Positions 50,301 to 60,993 of a DNA stretch of 64,000 nucleotides are shown here, piece after piece. The notes below the pieces were generated by a model that was not told the DNA's origin, did not search any database, and saw nothing but the letters and a program-made list of their open reading frames with translations. The position numbers were made by a program, and so were the translations under genes. Source of the stretch: Macrostomum hystrix (taxonomy: Eukaryota; Platyhelminthes; Macrostomidae); the NCBI GenBank assembly GCA_950097015.1, contig CATNEN010000005.1, positions 3,339,501 to 3,403,500 on the forward strand, written 5' to 3'. Each line of letters starts with the position of its first letter. Position 1 is the first letter of the stretch.

Positions 50301-51808
50301 TTAGTTGATTAGTGGTGCATTAGTTGATTAGTGATGCATTAGTTGATTAGTGATGCATTAGTTGATTAGTGATGCACTAGTTGATTAGTGATGCAATAGT
50401 TGATTAGTGATGCACTAGTTGATTAGTGATGCATTAGTTGATTAGTGATGCATTAGTTGATTAGTGATGCATTAGTTGATTAGTGATGCATTAGTTGATT
50501 AGTGATGCATTAGTTGATTAGTGATGCATTAGTTGATTAGTGATGCATTAGTTAATTAGTGATGCACTAGTTGATTAGTGATGCACTAGTTGATTAGTGA
50601 TGCACTAGTTGATTAGTGATGCATTAGTTGATTAGTGATGCACTAGTTGATTAGTGATGCATTAGTTGATTAGTGGTGCATTAGTTGATTAGTGATGCAT
50701 TAGTTGATTAGTGATGCATTAGTTGATTAGTGATGCACTAGTTGATTAGTGATGCATTAGTTGATTAGTGATGCACTAGTTGATTAGTGATGCATTAGTT
50801 GATTAGTGATGCATTAGTTGATTAGTGATGCATTAGTTGATTAGTGATGCATTAGTTGATTAGTGATGCATTAGTTGATTAGTGATGCATTAGTTGATTA
50901 GTGATGCATTAGTTAATTAGTGATGCACTAGTTAATTAGTGATGCACTAGTTGATTAGTGATGCACTAGTTGATTAGTGATGCATTAGTTGATTAGTGAT
51001 GCACTAGTTGATTAGTGATGCATTAGTTGATTAGTGATGCATTAGTTGATTAGTGATGCATTAGTTGATTAGTGGTGCATTAGTTGTATAGTGGTGCATT
51101 AGTTGATTAGTGATGCACTAGTTGATTAGTGATGCACTAGTTGATTAGTGATGCACTAGTTGATTAGTGGTGCATTAGTTGTATAGTGATGCACTAGTTG
51201 ATTAGTGATGCATTAGTTGATTAGTGATGCACTAGTTGATTAGTGATGCACTAGTTGATTAGTGATGCATTAGTTGATTAGTGATGCATTAGTTGATTAG
51301 TGATGCATTAGTTGATTAGTGGTGCATTAGTTGTATAGTGGTGCATTAGTTGTATAGTGATGCACTAGTTGATTAGTGATGCATTAGTTGATTAGTGATG
51401 CACTAGTTGATTAGTGATGCACTAGTTGATTAGTGATGCATTAGTTGATTAGTGATGCATTAGTTGATTAGTGATGCATTAGTTGATTAGTGGTGCATTA
51501 GTTGTATAGTGGTGCATTAGTTGATTAGTGATGCATTAGTTGATTAGTGGTGCATTAGTTGTATAGTGGTGCATTAGTTGATTAGTGGTGCATTAGTTGA
51601 TTAGTGGTGCATTAGTTGATTAGTGGTGCATTAGTTGATTAGTGGTGCATTAGTTGATTAGTGATGCATTAGTTGATTAGTGATGCATTAGTTGATTAGT
51701 GATGCATTAGTTGATTAGAAAAATATGTTAACACGCTCACATTGAATTACAGGCGGCACGGATTCGAGTCCAAACTACGCCAACGGCAAACTGCCACCAA
51801 TTAAAGGT

Positions 51809-51849
<41 letters not shown>

Positions 51850-52066
51850 TCGAGCACTGTTCAACCGCAAACTGATGCAGGTAGGAAAGGCAAACGGTGG
51901 CGCCAACGCCTCCCTGCCGGAGGGCGTGTCCTACCAACTGTGCAACGGTCGCTACATTCTGGTTGACGCACTCGGCCGACCACTACGCGGGCCGCACTAT
52001 CAGCAGCTGCTGCTAATGGGTGTTGGCGGCGAAGCCGGACCTATTGAGAACTATAGCTTCGAGTGA
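38378..52066 (+). CDS. ANKMY1: ANKMY1 (MORN, ankyrin and MYND zinc-finger protein), 13 exons
   Basis: Exons: 38378-38579, 38655-38749, 38858-39570, 40198-40480, 41062-41355, 41801-42444, 42540-42954, 43881-43988, 45402-45533, 45786-46059, 46560-46665, 47906-48246, 51753-52066; the phases agree and give 1306 residues with a TGA stop. Domain order: about six MORN repeats (30-175, pattern YxGxxxxxxxxGxGxxxxxxG), a Ser/Pro/His-rich linker, ankyrin repeats (about 440-530 and 750-960), an acidic Ser-rich insert (530-740), the conserved block [15 protein letters not shown], then a MYND zinc finger (C-x2-C, C-x2-C, C-x3-C, H-x3-C; about 1096-1135). The order and that block are those of vertebrate ANKMY1. 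Its molecular role is poorly known; MORN, ankyrin and MYND parts suggest a scaffold. The last exon has 13 CAG codons (51809-51847), a potentially variable polyGln. The exon 7 donor (gttcgt) is weak. Confidence 0.9.
40590..40925 (+). mobile_element. SINE family A copy with A-rich tail
   Basis: Body ggaggcttgtcgtgcaattt, tail cctgtgtgagcgtgtgcctg, ending in aataaaaaaataaaacaaat. The tRNA-like head is decayed. It lies in ANKMY1 intron 4, same strand as the gene. Confidence 0.75.
41455..41715 (-). mobile_element. SINE family A copy, reverse
   Basis: Reverse-oriented copy: ggagggctgcgggcaatggc at the left, ccttctctccgcggctgcat and the head gagaggcaaacgcgttaacg at the right. It lies in ANKMY1 intron 5. 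Confidence 0.75.
43000..43130 (+). mobile_element. possible degraded tRNA-derived SINE
   Basis: A B-box-like gaggttgtgagttcgaatct with an irregular preceding region. Without an alignable body this is a weak call. Confidence 0.3.
43150..43418. repeat. degenerate inverted repeat (MITE-like) in ANKMY1 intron 7
   Basis: Left arm from 43152 (ttttcttggaaaatctatta, then gattttcacacggaaaat, then actagttagattggaac) pairs with the reverse complement of 43341-43416 over about 75 bp, with roughly one difference in five. The centre is AT-rich. Probably an old foldback element. Confidence 0.65.
44474..44785 (+). CDS. hypothetical protein nested in ANKMY1 intron 8
   Basis: One uninterrupted frame of 103 codons, ATG to TAA, in the sense direction within intron 8. 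Composition is clearly less AT-rich than the surrounding intron and the protein is charged and helical ([19 protein letters not shown], then [20 protein letters not shown]), unlike random intron translation. No signal peptide or membrane span. It could be a small nested gene, a retrocopy fragment or an alternative ANKMY1 exon. I do not recognise a family. Confidence 0.4.
   Translation: MEIHRINNRQQGGQRKRRGVSTIRELLDFNRRLAMLDPPMLMLASSLKGIEQRQVLDIDNKRAALLTDPADLIANFLDKMDTPEMDSVRYSTSLISCIPNFTK
44972..45305 (-). mobile_element. SINE family A, nearly full copy, reverse
   Basis: Contains tgctcc-free body gccaacgtcaggcagtgtac, ccttctccccgcggctgcat and the tRNA-like head (read on plus as cggaatcgagctcagggacc then gagaggcaatcgcgtaagac). 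It includes a short (AC)n run at about 45067-45092. It lies in ANKMY1 intron 8. Confidence 0.8.
47240..47792. repeat. 37-bp minisatellite in ANKMY1 intron 11
   Basis: About 15 copies; core ccttcatcccctccccctga followed by tctccagatccccagga. Variants have cccattcctgatc or cccttccccctg. Strongly pyrimidine-rich on the plus strand. Confidence 0.94.
48369..48432 (+). mobile_element. SINE family A tail fragment in ANKMY1 intron 12
   Basis: The sequence gatgtacacacctgtatgcg, then ctcaggattcagtg, then gcagaattgcc matches the tail of the copy at 2657. The 19-bp array begins immediately after it. Confidence 0.6.
48433..51718. repeat. 19-bp minisatellite, 3.3 kb, in ANKMY1 intron 12
   Basis: About 172 copies of ttgattagtgatgcattag, the longest array in the window. 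Few variants: gcactag, gtggtgc, taattag, gtatag, gccttag. They recur at fixed distances; for example the taattag variant followed by gcactag at 48671 and 49032 and again at 50552 and 50913 is 361 bp (19 x 19) apart each time, so large blocks were duplicated. It fills nearly all of the 3.5 kb intron. Confidence 0.97.
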
Positions 52067-52847
52067 CAGATTTGAGGTTTCCTATATTTTTACTCAGACA
52101 GTAAATTTATTTAATATCCGTGTCTTATTGGTGTCTGTCATTTTTATTGTGCGATAGACGTTTCTGTCGAAGCTTTACTTCATGCGCGAATTGTAAAGTA
52201 GTAGGGACGGGAGGGTTAAGCCCACACTTTTGACCATAGAGTAAGTAACACAGAATTAGGAAAATGATTGTCAAAGGCTTTTCTGCTACTTAAACATTCC
52301 TAGAAGCGAGCCCAAAAGTTGTCTATGGCATTAAAGATCGTATTTTTTCCGGTCGAGTATGTCGATTTTTTCTTTATTCTGTAACTTTCAGATTTAAATT
52401 TCGTTAAAACTACATTTTTGTGGATTAAAAACCGTTTCAAATGCTGTTTTCAAGTTGATTTGTTATCTATTTGTTTCCTTCTCTGTGTACACTAATTTTG
52501 AATTTGATGCTATTAGCAATTCTAACTAGACTGCTGATTTCTATAGAAGTCCTTAACTTTCAATTTTTTTTCGTTGCTATTTGTCACCTTGTGGCGTACT
52601 GCTGTGAATGAGCACTGCTGAGATTTTTCCACTTTTTGTCGATTTTTTTATATTTTATGTTGCTTTCATAGAGGCTGATCTTTATTTTCGAATTGAAACT
52701 TTTTTGTTTGTCTGATTGAATGTTTTGATAACTTCGATAAGTACAACGTTTTTAATGCTGGATTTTTACTTGACTCAAACATGCTTGCTAAAATGCAAAT
52801 AAATAATATTAGGGACAAAAGTAGACAATTAGTACGCGGAGAGTGAT
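52067..52847. other. ANKMY1 3' region
   Basis: AT-rich, no gene. A possible polyadenylation signal (AATAAA in gcaaataaataa) is at about 52797; its distance makes it uncertain as the ANKMY1 end. Confidence 0.45.
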
Positions 52848-53775
52848 CCTCAGGACCCTTCCTCACCTTCTCTGAGAGATCCTCAGGACCCTTCATCCCC
52901 TTTTCTGAGAGATCCTCAGGACCCTTCCTCACCTTCTCTGAGAGATCCTCAGGACCCTTCATCCCCTTTTCTGAGAGATCCTCAGGACCCTTCCTCACCT
53001 TCTCTGAGAGATCCTCAGGACCCTTCCTCACCTTCTCTGAGAGATACTCAGGACCCTTCCTCACCTTCTCTGAGAGATCCTCAGGACCCTTCCTCACCTT
53101 CTCTGAGAGATACTCAGGACCCTTCATCACCTTTTCTGAGAGTTACTTTGGACCTTACATCCCCTTTTCTGAGAGATCCTCAGGACCCTTCCTCACCTTC
53201 TTTGAGAGATTCTCAGGACCCTTCCTCACCTTCTCTGAGAGATCCTCAGGACCCTTCCTCACCTTCTCTGAGAGATAGACCCTTCCTCACCTTCTCTGAG
53301 AGATCCTCAGGACCCTTCCTCACCTTCTCTGAGAGATACTCAGGACCCTTCCTCACCTTCTTTGAGAGATTCTCAGGACCCTTCCTCACCTTCTCTGAGA
53401 GATCCTCAGGACCCTTCCTCACCTTCTCTGAGAGATCCTCAGGACCCTTCCTCACCTTCTCTGAGAGATAGACCCTTCCTCACCTTCTCTGAGAGATCCT
53501 CAGGACCCTTCCTCACCGTCTCTGAGAGATAGACCCTTCCTCACCTTCTCTGAGAGATCCTCAGGACCCTTCCTCACCTTCTCTGAGAGATCCTCAGGAC
53601 CCTTCCTCACCTTCTCTGAGAGATCCTCAGGACCCTTCCTCACCTTCTCTGAGAGATCCTCAGGACCCTTCCTCACCTTCTCTGAGAGATCCTCAGGACC
53701 CTTCCTCACCTTCTCTGAGAGATCCTCAGGACCCTTCCTCACCTTCTCTGAGAGATACTTTGGACCTTACATCAC
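52848..53775. repeat. 33-bp minisatellite between ANKMY1 and the lectin-like gene
   Basis: About 28 copies, core gagatcctcaggacccttcc followed by tcaccttctctga. Shorter units (gagatagacccttcc, 8-9 bp lost) appear at three places. It is open on both strands, so long artefact reading frames occur. The segment gatcctcaggacc is also in the ANKMY1 intron 11 array. Confidence 0.95.
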
Positions 53776-54697
53776 CTTCCTTAACTCTCGATTTTTTTAA
53801 CGCTCATCCTCTTTCTTCATCCCCTTTCTCTCTATCTAACTAATACCCGTCAAATTCTTAAAAATAATGAATCACATGCTCCCGATGGCACGTTTGAATC
53901 AATGATAACGAAATGCTTGATTTCGTCAGAAGCGTGGACCCGCTAACAATGTTTCTTGATTATTAGTCTTTTCGCGACCTAACCGCTTTAATTACATAAA
54001 ATTCCGTTACTATTATTATTTGTTTCTAAACAATTATTATGTCAGCTTATGTGCGAATGTACTTAAATATAGGTACTTTTCTACCTAGAATTCGCTTCTC
54101 AGTAAAGCAAAATATAAACTCGATATTCAAACACTGTTCTGCTTTTGCTTCGACAAATATTAACAAAGAATCTATATCCTAGTGCTTAAGGGTCTCTGAG
54201 CAGAACATTTTGTTGAATTATTTTCGACTTTCACCAGAGAAATTTCGGCAGTCACATTGTGGCTAGCAACTGGTTGGTTGTGTTTCATAATCAGCTTGCT
54301 TTCGTCATAGGTAGTCTCCTAGTCAGACCAGCCTGAGCTGATTGTATCATAAAGTGGCCTAACTCGACTTTATCTGTGCGTTCAACACTTTTTATGGTGC
54401 CTATCAAATCGACAGTCGCACAGTCCGCTAAAGGTTCCAACGCCAAAGGAAATGACAGCAAAAAATATTTAGCTGAATGAAAGTGTCTGCAGCATGGAGC
54501 TGAATCATGATAAGCTAAGGCTTATCAATTTTTGCGCGCTGTCGAGAAAAAATGTTGGATAAAAATCTGCTTAAACTGTAGCCAAGAAAGAGAAAATCGT
54601 GAGACAGGTAGAAAAATCGGCGCACAATCGAGCTCGGACTGCCTTCTTTTATAATTTTCTGTCAGAAAACTCGGATCAAAGCGACTAAGCCTCTCAT
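53776..54697. other. upstream region of the lectin-like gene
   Basis: No gene or repeat recognised. It should hold the promoter of the gene starting at 54698. Confidence 0.5.
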
Positions 54698-57600
54698 ATG
54701 ACAACAGAGGCGTCGAAATTCTTTGTGCCAGTTCTGCTGGTCGTAGCACTGCTCAGTCCGCTTGTACTAGCTCAGCAAAACTGTCCGTCATCGGAGTGGA
54801 TCGAGAACGGCGACTTCTGCTACCTCCTGGTCAAGGGAGCGAACGGAAGGACCTTCGACCAGGCGAGGACAGACTGTCAGAGTCGGGGAAGCGGCTCTGA
54901 CCTGCTGTGGATCTCGAGTGAAGGTGAGCTAAGCTGGTTCCAGGACTACAGCGCCAGGCAGTGGAACATCAAGCGAGACTGGAGTCAGTGCTCGGACTGC
55001 GTGAAGAACATCGAGGCCGCCTGGATCGGCGCCTACAGAAGCGACACGGGAATTTTCAAATGGACTATAGACGACAAGGCAGTTGAAGTCAAATTGTAAG
55101 TTCCGCAGATTCGTGACTGCATTTCTAATTTCAGGCTAATAACAAAATGTGATACTTGAATCTAGTTTCAAATTTCATACTCCGAACGTGCGTGTGTTAT
55201 CTTCAAAGCTTTGAAAAAAAACTTCAGAAATTGGTGGCTGTCACAGCCAAAAGAATGGCCGGCAGACTATGTGCTCGCATACGACTCTGGCTCTCAAATG
55301 AGGTACCGCACGGAGACCAAGGGCGCGGACAGGAAGTTCTGGCACTTCTGCAAGGTGCAGCACAGAGAGCCCACGACGTCCACTCCGATGTCGACTACCA
55401 CGCTGCCTCCGTACCTGGGCCCGTGTCCAGCGAGGGACTGGACGGAGCAGGGCGACTCCTGCTACCTGCTGGTAAGAGGCGACACCGGACGAGGCGTTGA
55501 CGAGGCGGCTAGAGACTGCTCAAGCCGGCATCCGCAAGCCGGTCTGTTGTGGATCGAGTCAGCCGAGGAAGCGGCTTGGGTGACGGACAACTCGAAGGCG
55601 GCCTGGAACCTGAAGAGGGACTGGGCTCAGTGCAGGGACTGCCAGTCGGACTCGGCTGCGTGGACGTCGCTGAGGCGGAGCGGCGGAGTCTGGGGCTGGG
55701 GAGACAAGACCGGCATCGACCAGTCCTCCATGTGAGTGTCTGCCGCTGTCGGTCTTGGTGTAATTTTCTGCCCATGCAATTTTAGCCTTCTCAACTTTTG
55801 ACTCTCCCCATTTTCGCATTCAGCAACTGGTTCGTCGGCCACCCGAGAGACCCCCCGAACGACTTCGGCTCCCTGTACGACAGCGGCACCAGCCAGCAGC
55901 TGAGAGTGAGAAGTGAGAATGCTACATCGAAGATGTGGCACATCTGCAAGTTCAGGTTCAGGGCCAACACTGCAACAACCGTTCTAACAACATCAACTGA
56001 GCCATCGACAGTCACCAGTGTGTCCACGTCGGCACCCACGACCACTGCGTACGACGGAGCTTGTCCGTCATCGGAGTGGATCGAGAACGGCGACTTCTGC
56101 TACCTCCTGGTCAAGGGAGCGAACGGAAGGACCTTCGACCAGGCGAGGACAGACTGTCAGAGTCGGGGAAGCGGCTCTGACCTGCTGTGGATCTCGAGTG
56201 AAGGTGAGCTGAGCTGGTTCCAGGACTACAGCGCCAGGCAGTGGAGCATCAAGCGGGACTGGAGTCAGTGCTCAGACTGCGTGAAGAACATCGAGGCCGC
56301 CTGGATCGGCGCCTACCGAGACGTGGCTTTGGATCAGTTCAAGTGGCTGCAGAATGGGCTGGCTCTGGGAGTTACCTTGTGAGTTAATTACCGGTGCCCT
56401 GAGTCTGACGCAAAAATATTTTATTGTTTTCACGAAAGCTTTTATAATTGGACATGGACTTCTAAGAGCTAGATCATGGAATGAATGGTTCTAGTGGTCC
56501 TTTAGGTTTAAACTATAGGTAATGCCGAACACTATTATATCATTTGTACTCCCCGGAGACGAGTGGCAGAGCGTTCAAGACGTTTCCTGACCCTTTTTCC
56601 GCGTTGAGTTCACATTTATTGGGGCCCTGCCGGGATAGAAGGCTTGGTGGCTTGTCGTACAGTAGACCCGCAATCAGCAGAGGCAATTTTTCCGAATTAG
56701 CTGACCCCTGAGCACACGAGAACTGTATCGGATCACACACTTACACAAGCATGTACAACTGCCCTGACTTTCCTTTGGCCAGGCAGTGTATACTTTTACT
56801 GCGCCTTGAAGATTAGTCGTCAAGGGCGTTGTGTCACTAAATGTTGTGTTATTGTCCACAGCTTGCCAAAATATTTATATTGCTGGATATCCAGGTATGT
56901 TTTGGTCTTTTTAAATGTTGGGCACATTAGTATTGCAGCTTTACAGGCAGGAAAGAATATATAAAACTGTATTTCGCTGCATTGTTTGCAGGACAAAAGA
57001 AACAAAAATATCAGAATACCTAAGTCGTGCACAAAAAGTTGATAAAAACATTTATATATTTTTTAATTGAAACGGTGAAACAGAATTTCACGACGTGTCA
57101 GATGGACCACATAAGCTGAATTTAAATTTTATACAAATAGCTTCTAATTTTTCAAACGTTTTTTAGCTTTTGTAGAAGAAGGTGTGCCTGAATGCTCTGA
57201 AAGAATTCGTGATGAAGATTAATACAAACAAAGCAATAAAAAACCAATTTCCTATTCAAGAGACTGGTGGCTCGGTCACCCGAGAGGAACACCTGCTGAT
57301 TTTGTCATCGCTGACGACACGGGCTCTCAAATGAGGTACCGCTCGGAGACCAAGGACGCGGACAGGAAGTTCTGGCACTTCTGCAAGGTGCAGCACAGAG
57401 AGCCCACGACGTCCACTCCGATGTCGACTACCACGCTGCCTCCGTACCTGGGCCCGTGTCCAGCGAGGGACTGGACGGAGCAGGGCGACTCCTGCTACCT
57501 GCTGGTAAGAGGCGACACCGGACGAGGCGTTGACGAGGCGGCTAGAGACTGCTCAAGCCGGCACCCGCAAGCCGGTCTGTTGTGGATCGAGTCAGCCGAG

Positions 57601-60600
57601 GAAGCGGCTTGGGTGACGGACAACTCGAAGGCGGCCTGGAACCTGAAGAGGGACTGGGCTCAGTGCAGGGACTGCCAGTCGGACTCGGCTGCGTGGACGT
57701 CGCTGAGGCGGAGCGGCGGAGTCTGGGGCTGGGGAGACAAGACCGGCATCGACCAGTCCTCCATGTGAGTGTCTGCCGCTGTCGGTCTTGGTGTAATTTT
57801 CTGCCCATGCAATTTTAGCCTTCTCAACTTTTGACTCTCCCCATTTTCGCATTCAGCAACTGGTTCGTCGGCCACCCGAGAGACCCCCCGAACGACTTCG
57901 GCTCCCTGTACGACAGCGGCACCAGCCAGCGGCTGAGAGTGAGAAGTGAGAATGCTACATCGAAGATGTGGCACATCTGCAAGTTCAGGTTCAGGGCCAA
58001 CACTGCTACTACGAACACCCCAACGACTCCGACGCCACACATGGGGGTGTGCCCCGGCCCAGAATGGCAGGAGTTCTCCGCCTGGTGCTACTTGCTTGTG
58101 AAGGGCGCTAACGGTCGAACATTTGAGCAGGCCAAAGCAGACTGCCGTTCTAGAGGTAAAGATGTCGACCTGCTGTGGATCGAGGCGGACGTCGAGCACG
58201 AGTGGTGGGTGGATCACTCGGAGCGCTCGTGGAACATCAAGCGAGACTGGGCCCAGTGCACGGACTGCTACGGCGCTGCCGGTGCTTGGATCGGCCTGTC
58301 CAGGGACTCGTCCGGCTTCTTCCGGTGGATTCGAAACAATCAAGTTTTGGATCGGAATCTGTAAGCGAATACCTTTAACCTATGTTTAGTAATAGTTAAA
58401 TGCGTTTTAAATTTTTGCCACTTTTTTTTGGGTGTACTGGTGCAGGTCGGCTTTTCAGGTAGTAGGATTTGTATAGTGAACCCATATTTTCTTGCACCAA
58501 ACCAGCAACTGGTTTCTAGGCGGCATCAAGGATCCACCAGCCGACTATGTCTACCTATTTGACACGGATACGCAGCTGCGATTTAGAACTGAGCTCGGCT
58601 CAGTGCGGCTGTGGCACTTCTGCAAGACGAATCACTCCGAGTACACCGGACCAACCAACTCGCCGAGGCCATCCTCCAGTACCCCGCAGTCAACAACTAC
58701 ATCTGTGACTACCACGACTAGGGCGACAACCACTAAGTATGTGGGCAACTGTCCTTCCAGCGAGTGGCTAGAGTTCGAGCATTCTTGTTACCTGCTAGTC
58801 AAGGGCACTAATGGCAGGGCCTATTCTGAAGCTCGCGCTGACTGCCAGAGTCGAAACGCCGACCTACTGTGGGTGAGGAGCGACAGGGAGATGGCCTGGA
58901 TCAGAGACTATGCTGGCCGCACCTGGGGCATCAAGCGTGACTGGAGACAATGCACCAACTGCGACAACATCGAGGCAGCCTGGTTTGGGCTTTACCGAGA
59001 TCTGCAGGACAGAAAAATAAAATGGGCGCACGATCAAACAGTGGTCGATATTGAACTGTGAGTAGATTCTAATCAGAGTTTTCTGAGGCTGATTTCAATG
59101 CGAAGAAATGCGAGAATGTAGCCCAATGTCAATTCGTTGCTTTTACAGGAGCTGGTGGATCACCGATCCACTTCCATCGCCCAACGATTACGGCGTCCTT
59201 TTTGACTCGGGAAGTCAGCTGCGACTGCGCTTGCTGCAACTCGACAGGGTGCTCTGGCACTTCTGCAAAATCGACTACGAAGAGAGCACGGCGACGACAC
59301 CGCGGCCCACAACTGGGACGCCACGGCCGACGAGGTACCCACCTGGTCCATGTATCAACACTGACTGGACAGCATACGGTGACAGCTGCTACACTCTCGT
59401 AAAGAATTCATACGGCATAAACTGGTCCGGAGCATTGACCGCGTGCAAGGCTCTGGATTATCGAGCTGAGCTTCTGTGGCTGAGCAGCCGAGATGAGCTA
59501 AGATGGCTTCTAGATTTCAACGCTCGAAATTGGCGATTGAGTGCCGACTATAGGCAGTGCCTCAACTGCACCAGCTTGGAAGGCGCTTGGGTTGGACTTT
59601 TCCGCGACTCTTCTGGAAATTTCCGCTGGAAAAACGACTTGACGAACAACACTATCGATCTGTGAGACGCAATTATGAAAAGCTTCTCGTACACTCGTAC
59701 ATTATAAAGCACTCTCATACTAACTTTTTTTCTAATAAAACATTTTAGATCAACTTCATGGTTTTTTGGCCACCCAAAAGGTCCACCCAACAACTTTGTA
59801 ATGATCTACGATAGATTATCAACTTTGTACCTGCGAACCGAGGTCCATGACGATAGATATTGGTACTTCTGCAAGTACAACTATCGCTATAGCACTCCGC
59901 CATTGACCCAGCCCACGGTGAGTACATCTAGTGGTCCAACAAGCGGAACCGTTGCTCCAATCGGACCCTGTCCCGAAGTCGGCGAGCCCTGGATTGAGTA
60001 CAACGGGAATTGCTACTCGGTACGCAAGCCGAGACAAGGACTGACTTGGTCGGAGGCTCGAGACGCTTGCCGCTCAGTTTCAGAGACCAGCGATCTGGCA
60101 TGGCTAGAGTCGGAGTCTGAGTTGGCTTGGCTAATTGACTACTCCGTGCGAAGTTGGAACATCAAAGCTGATTGGCGCTCGTGTGCCAACTGCAACAACG
60201 TCGAGGGCGCATGGATCGGCCTATTCCGCGATGAAGAACACGATGGACTGTTGAAGTGGGCTTTCAACGGTAGAACTATCAGCATCGCGCCGTGAGTTAT
60301 TCAGTCATTCTTTTTTTAATCATACGAGTATTCCCCTCGGATAGAGCGGAAAATGCTTGTCTTTGTTCTGGATTTACTGAATTGGTTGAATGTTTTGGTT
60401 GAATACAGAAAAAGAATGTGGATTGTGGACATTTGAAATTCCTCGTGGTCTATCTACTGTCAGAAGCTTTTTGTTTTTGCATAGCGAAAGCACTGAAAGT
60501 CCCAGAATGCGAGTACAGAAAACAAGTTTACAAAAATTACAGCAACTGGTGGCCCGAGCATCCGAAGCAAAGCCCGAACAACTACGGCCTGCTGTTCGAC

Positions 60601-60993
60601 ACTAGCACATCCCTGCGAATGCGAACCGAAGTTGGCAGCGGCAGGTACTGGTACTTCTGCAAAGCGGTTGGCAAGTACCCGGCAACTCAGCCAACTCAGC
60701 AGGCCACATTTTGGACGAGCGGAGCGGTTCACATCCTATGGGTGATACCGCTGCTGCTAGTGCTAGCCGGGCTGGCCTTCTACATGATTCGGGCGCACCG
60801 CAGACGCAGCGCGCCTTCAAACCTTGAGTCGGCCTCTCAGCCTGTCATGATGAGAGAGAATCCAGCCTTCAACTCCTACTCGGCATTGGGCAATGTCCAG
60901 TCGAATCAACCCAATGGTAAAACGGCCTCACTGGACGGAGACTCGGTGGCCGTGACGCTGAAGGACAGGCTGGAGGATGACGACGTGGCCTAA
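54698..60993 (+). CDS. transmembrane protein with eight C-type-lectin-like domains, 9 exons
   Basis: Exons: 54698-55095, 55228-55731, 55824-56378, 57261-57764, 57857-58360, 58506-59057, 59149-59661, 59749-60291, 60543-60993; every intron is phase 2 and the product is 1507 residues. Signal peptide about 1-26 (VLLVVALLSPLVLA). Each internal exon starts with the second half of one domain (NW...P..YG.L.D....LR.R....W.FCK), then a Thr/Pro/Ser linker, then the first half of the next (CP..EW....CYLLV.G......A..DC......LLW). Exons therefore cut each domain in the middle. Transmembrane helix about 1418-1440 (ILWVIPLLLVLAGLAFYMI) and an 65-residue tail containing NPAF. The usual sugar/calcium motifs (EPN or QPD with WND) are not evident, so the ligand may not be a sugar. 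An extra QC..C pair recurs. The ectodomain layout resembles mannose-receptor-type proteins, but orthology is not claimed. Confidence 0.88.
55228..55978 (+). repeat. duplicated block 1 in lectin-like gene (partner at 57261-58011)
   Basis: Exon 2, intron 2 and the first part of exon 3 are almost identical to exon 4, intron 4 and the first part of exon 5, including the 92-bp intron (55732-55823 versus 57765-57856). Differences are a handful of substitutions plus a diverged first 80 bp of exon 4. Separately, exon 1 (54779-55050) is nearly identical to the second part of exon 3 (56060-56320). Confidence 0.92.
56550..56855. mobile_element. SINE family A, head forward and tail inverted
   Basis: 56550-56665 is in forward orientation (gagtggcagagcgttcaaga ... 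aaggcttggtggcttgtcgt), while 56680-56850 matches the family in reverse (cccctgagcacac, tgccctgactttcc, ccaggcagtgtat). Two adjoining insertions or an inversion. It lies in intron 3 of the lectin-like gene. Confidence 0.72.
57261..58011 (+). repeat. duplicated block 2 in lectin-like gene
   Basis: Partner of 55228-55978, described there. Exon identity extends through the intron, so this is recent segmental duplication or gene conversion, not conservation of protein alone. Confidence 0.92.

Noticed and set aside
52666-53742. Frames with KGPEDLSEKVR repeats
   Set aside because: 33-bp array between genes; open on both strands by unit composition.
55509-57818. Antisense and out-of-frame readings across the lectin-like exons
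   Set aside because: Shadows of the real exons; duplicated because the exons are duplicated.
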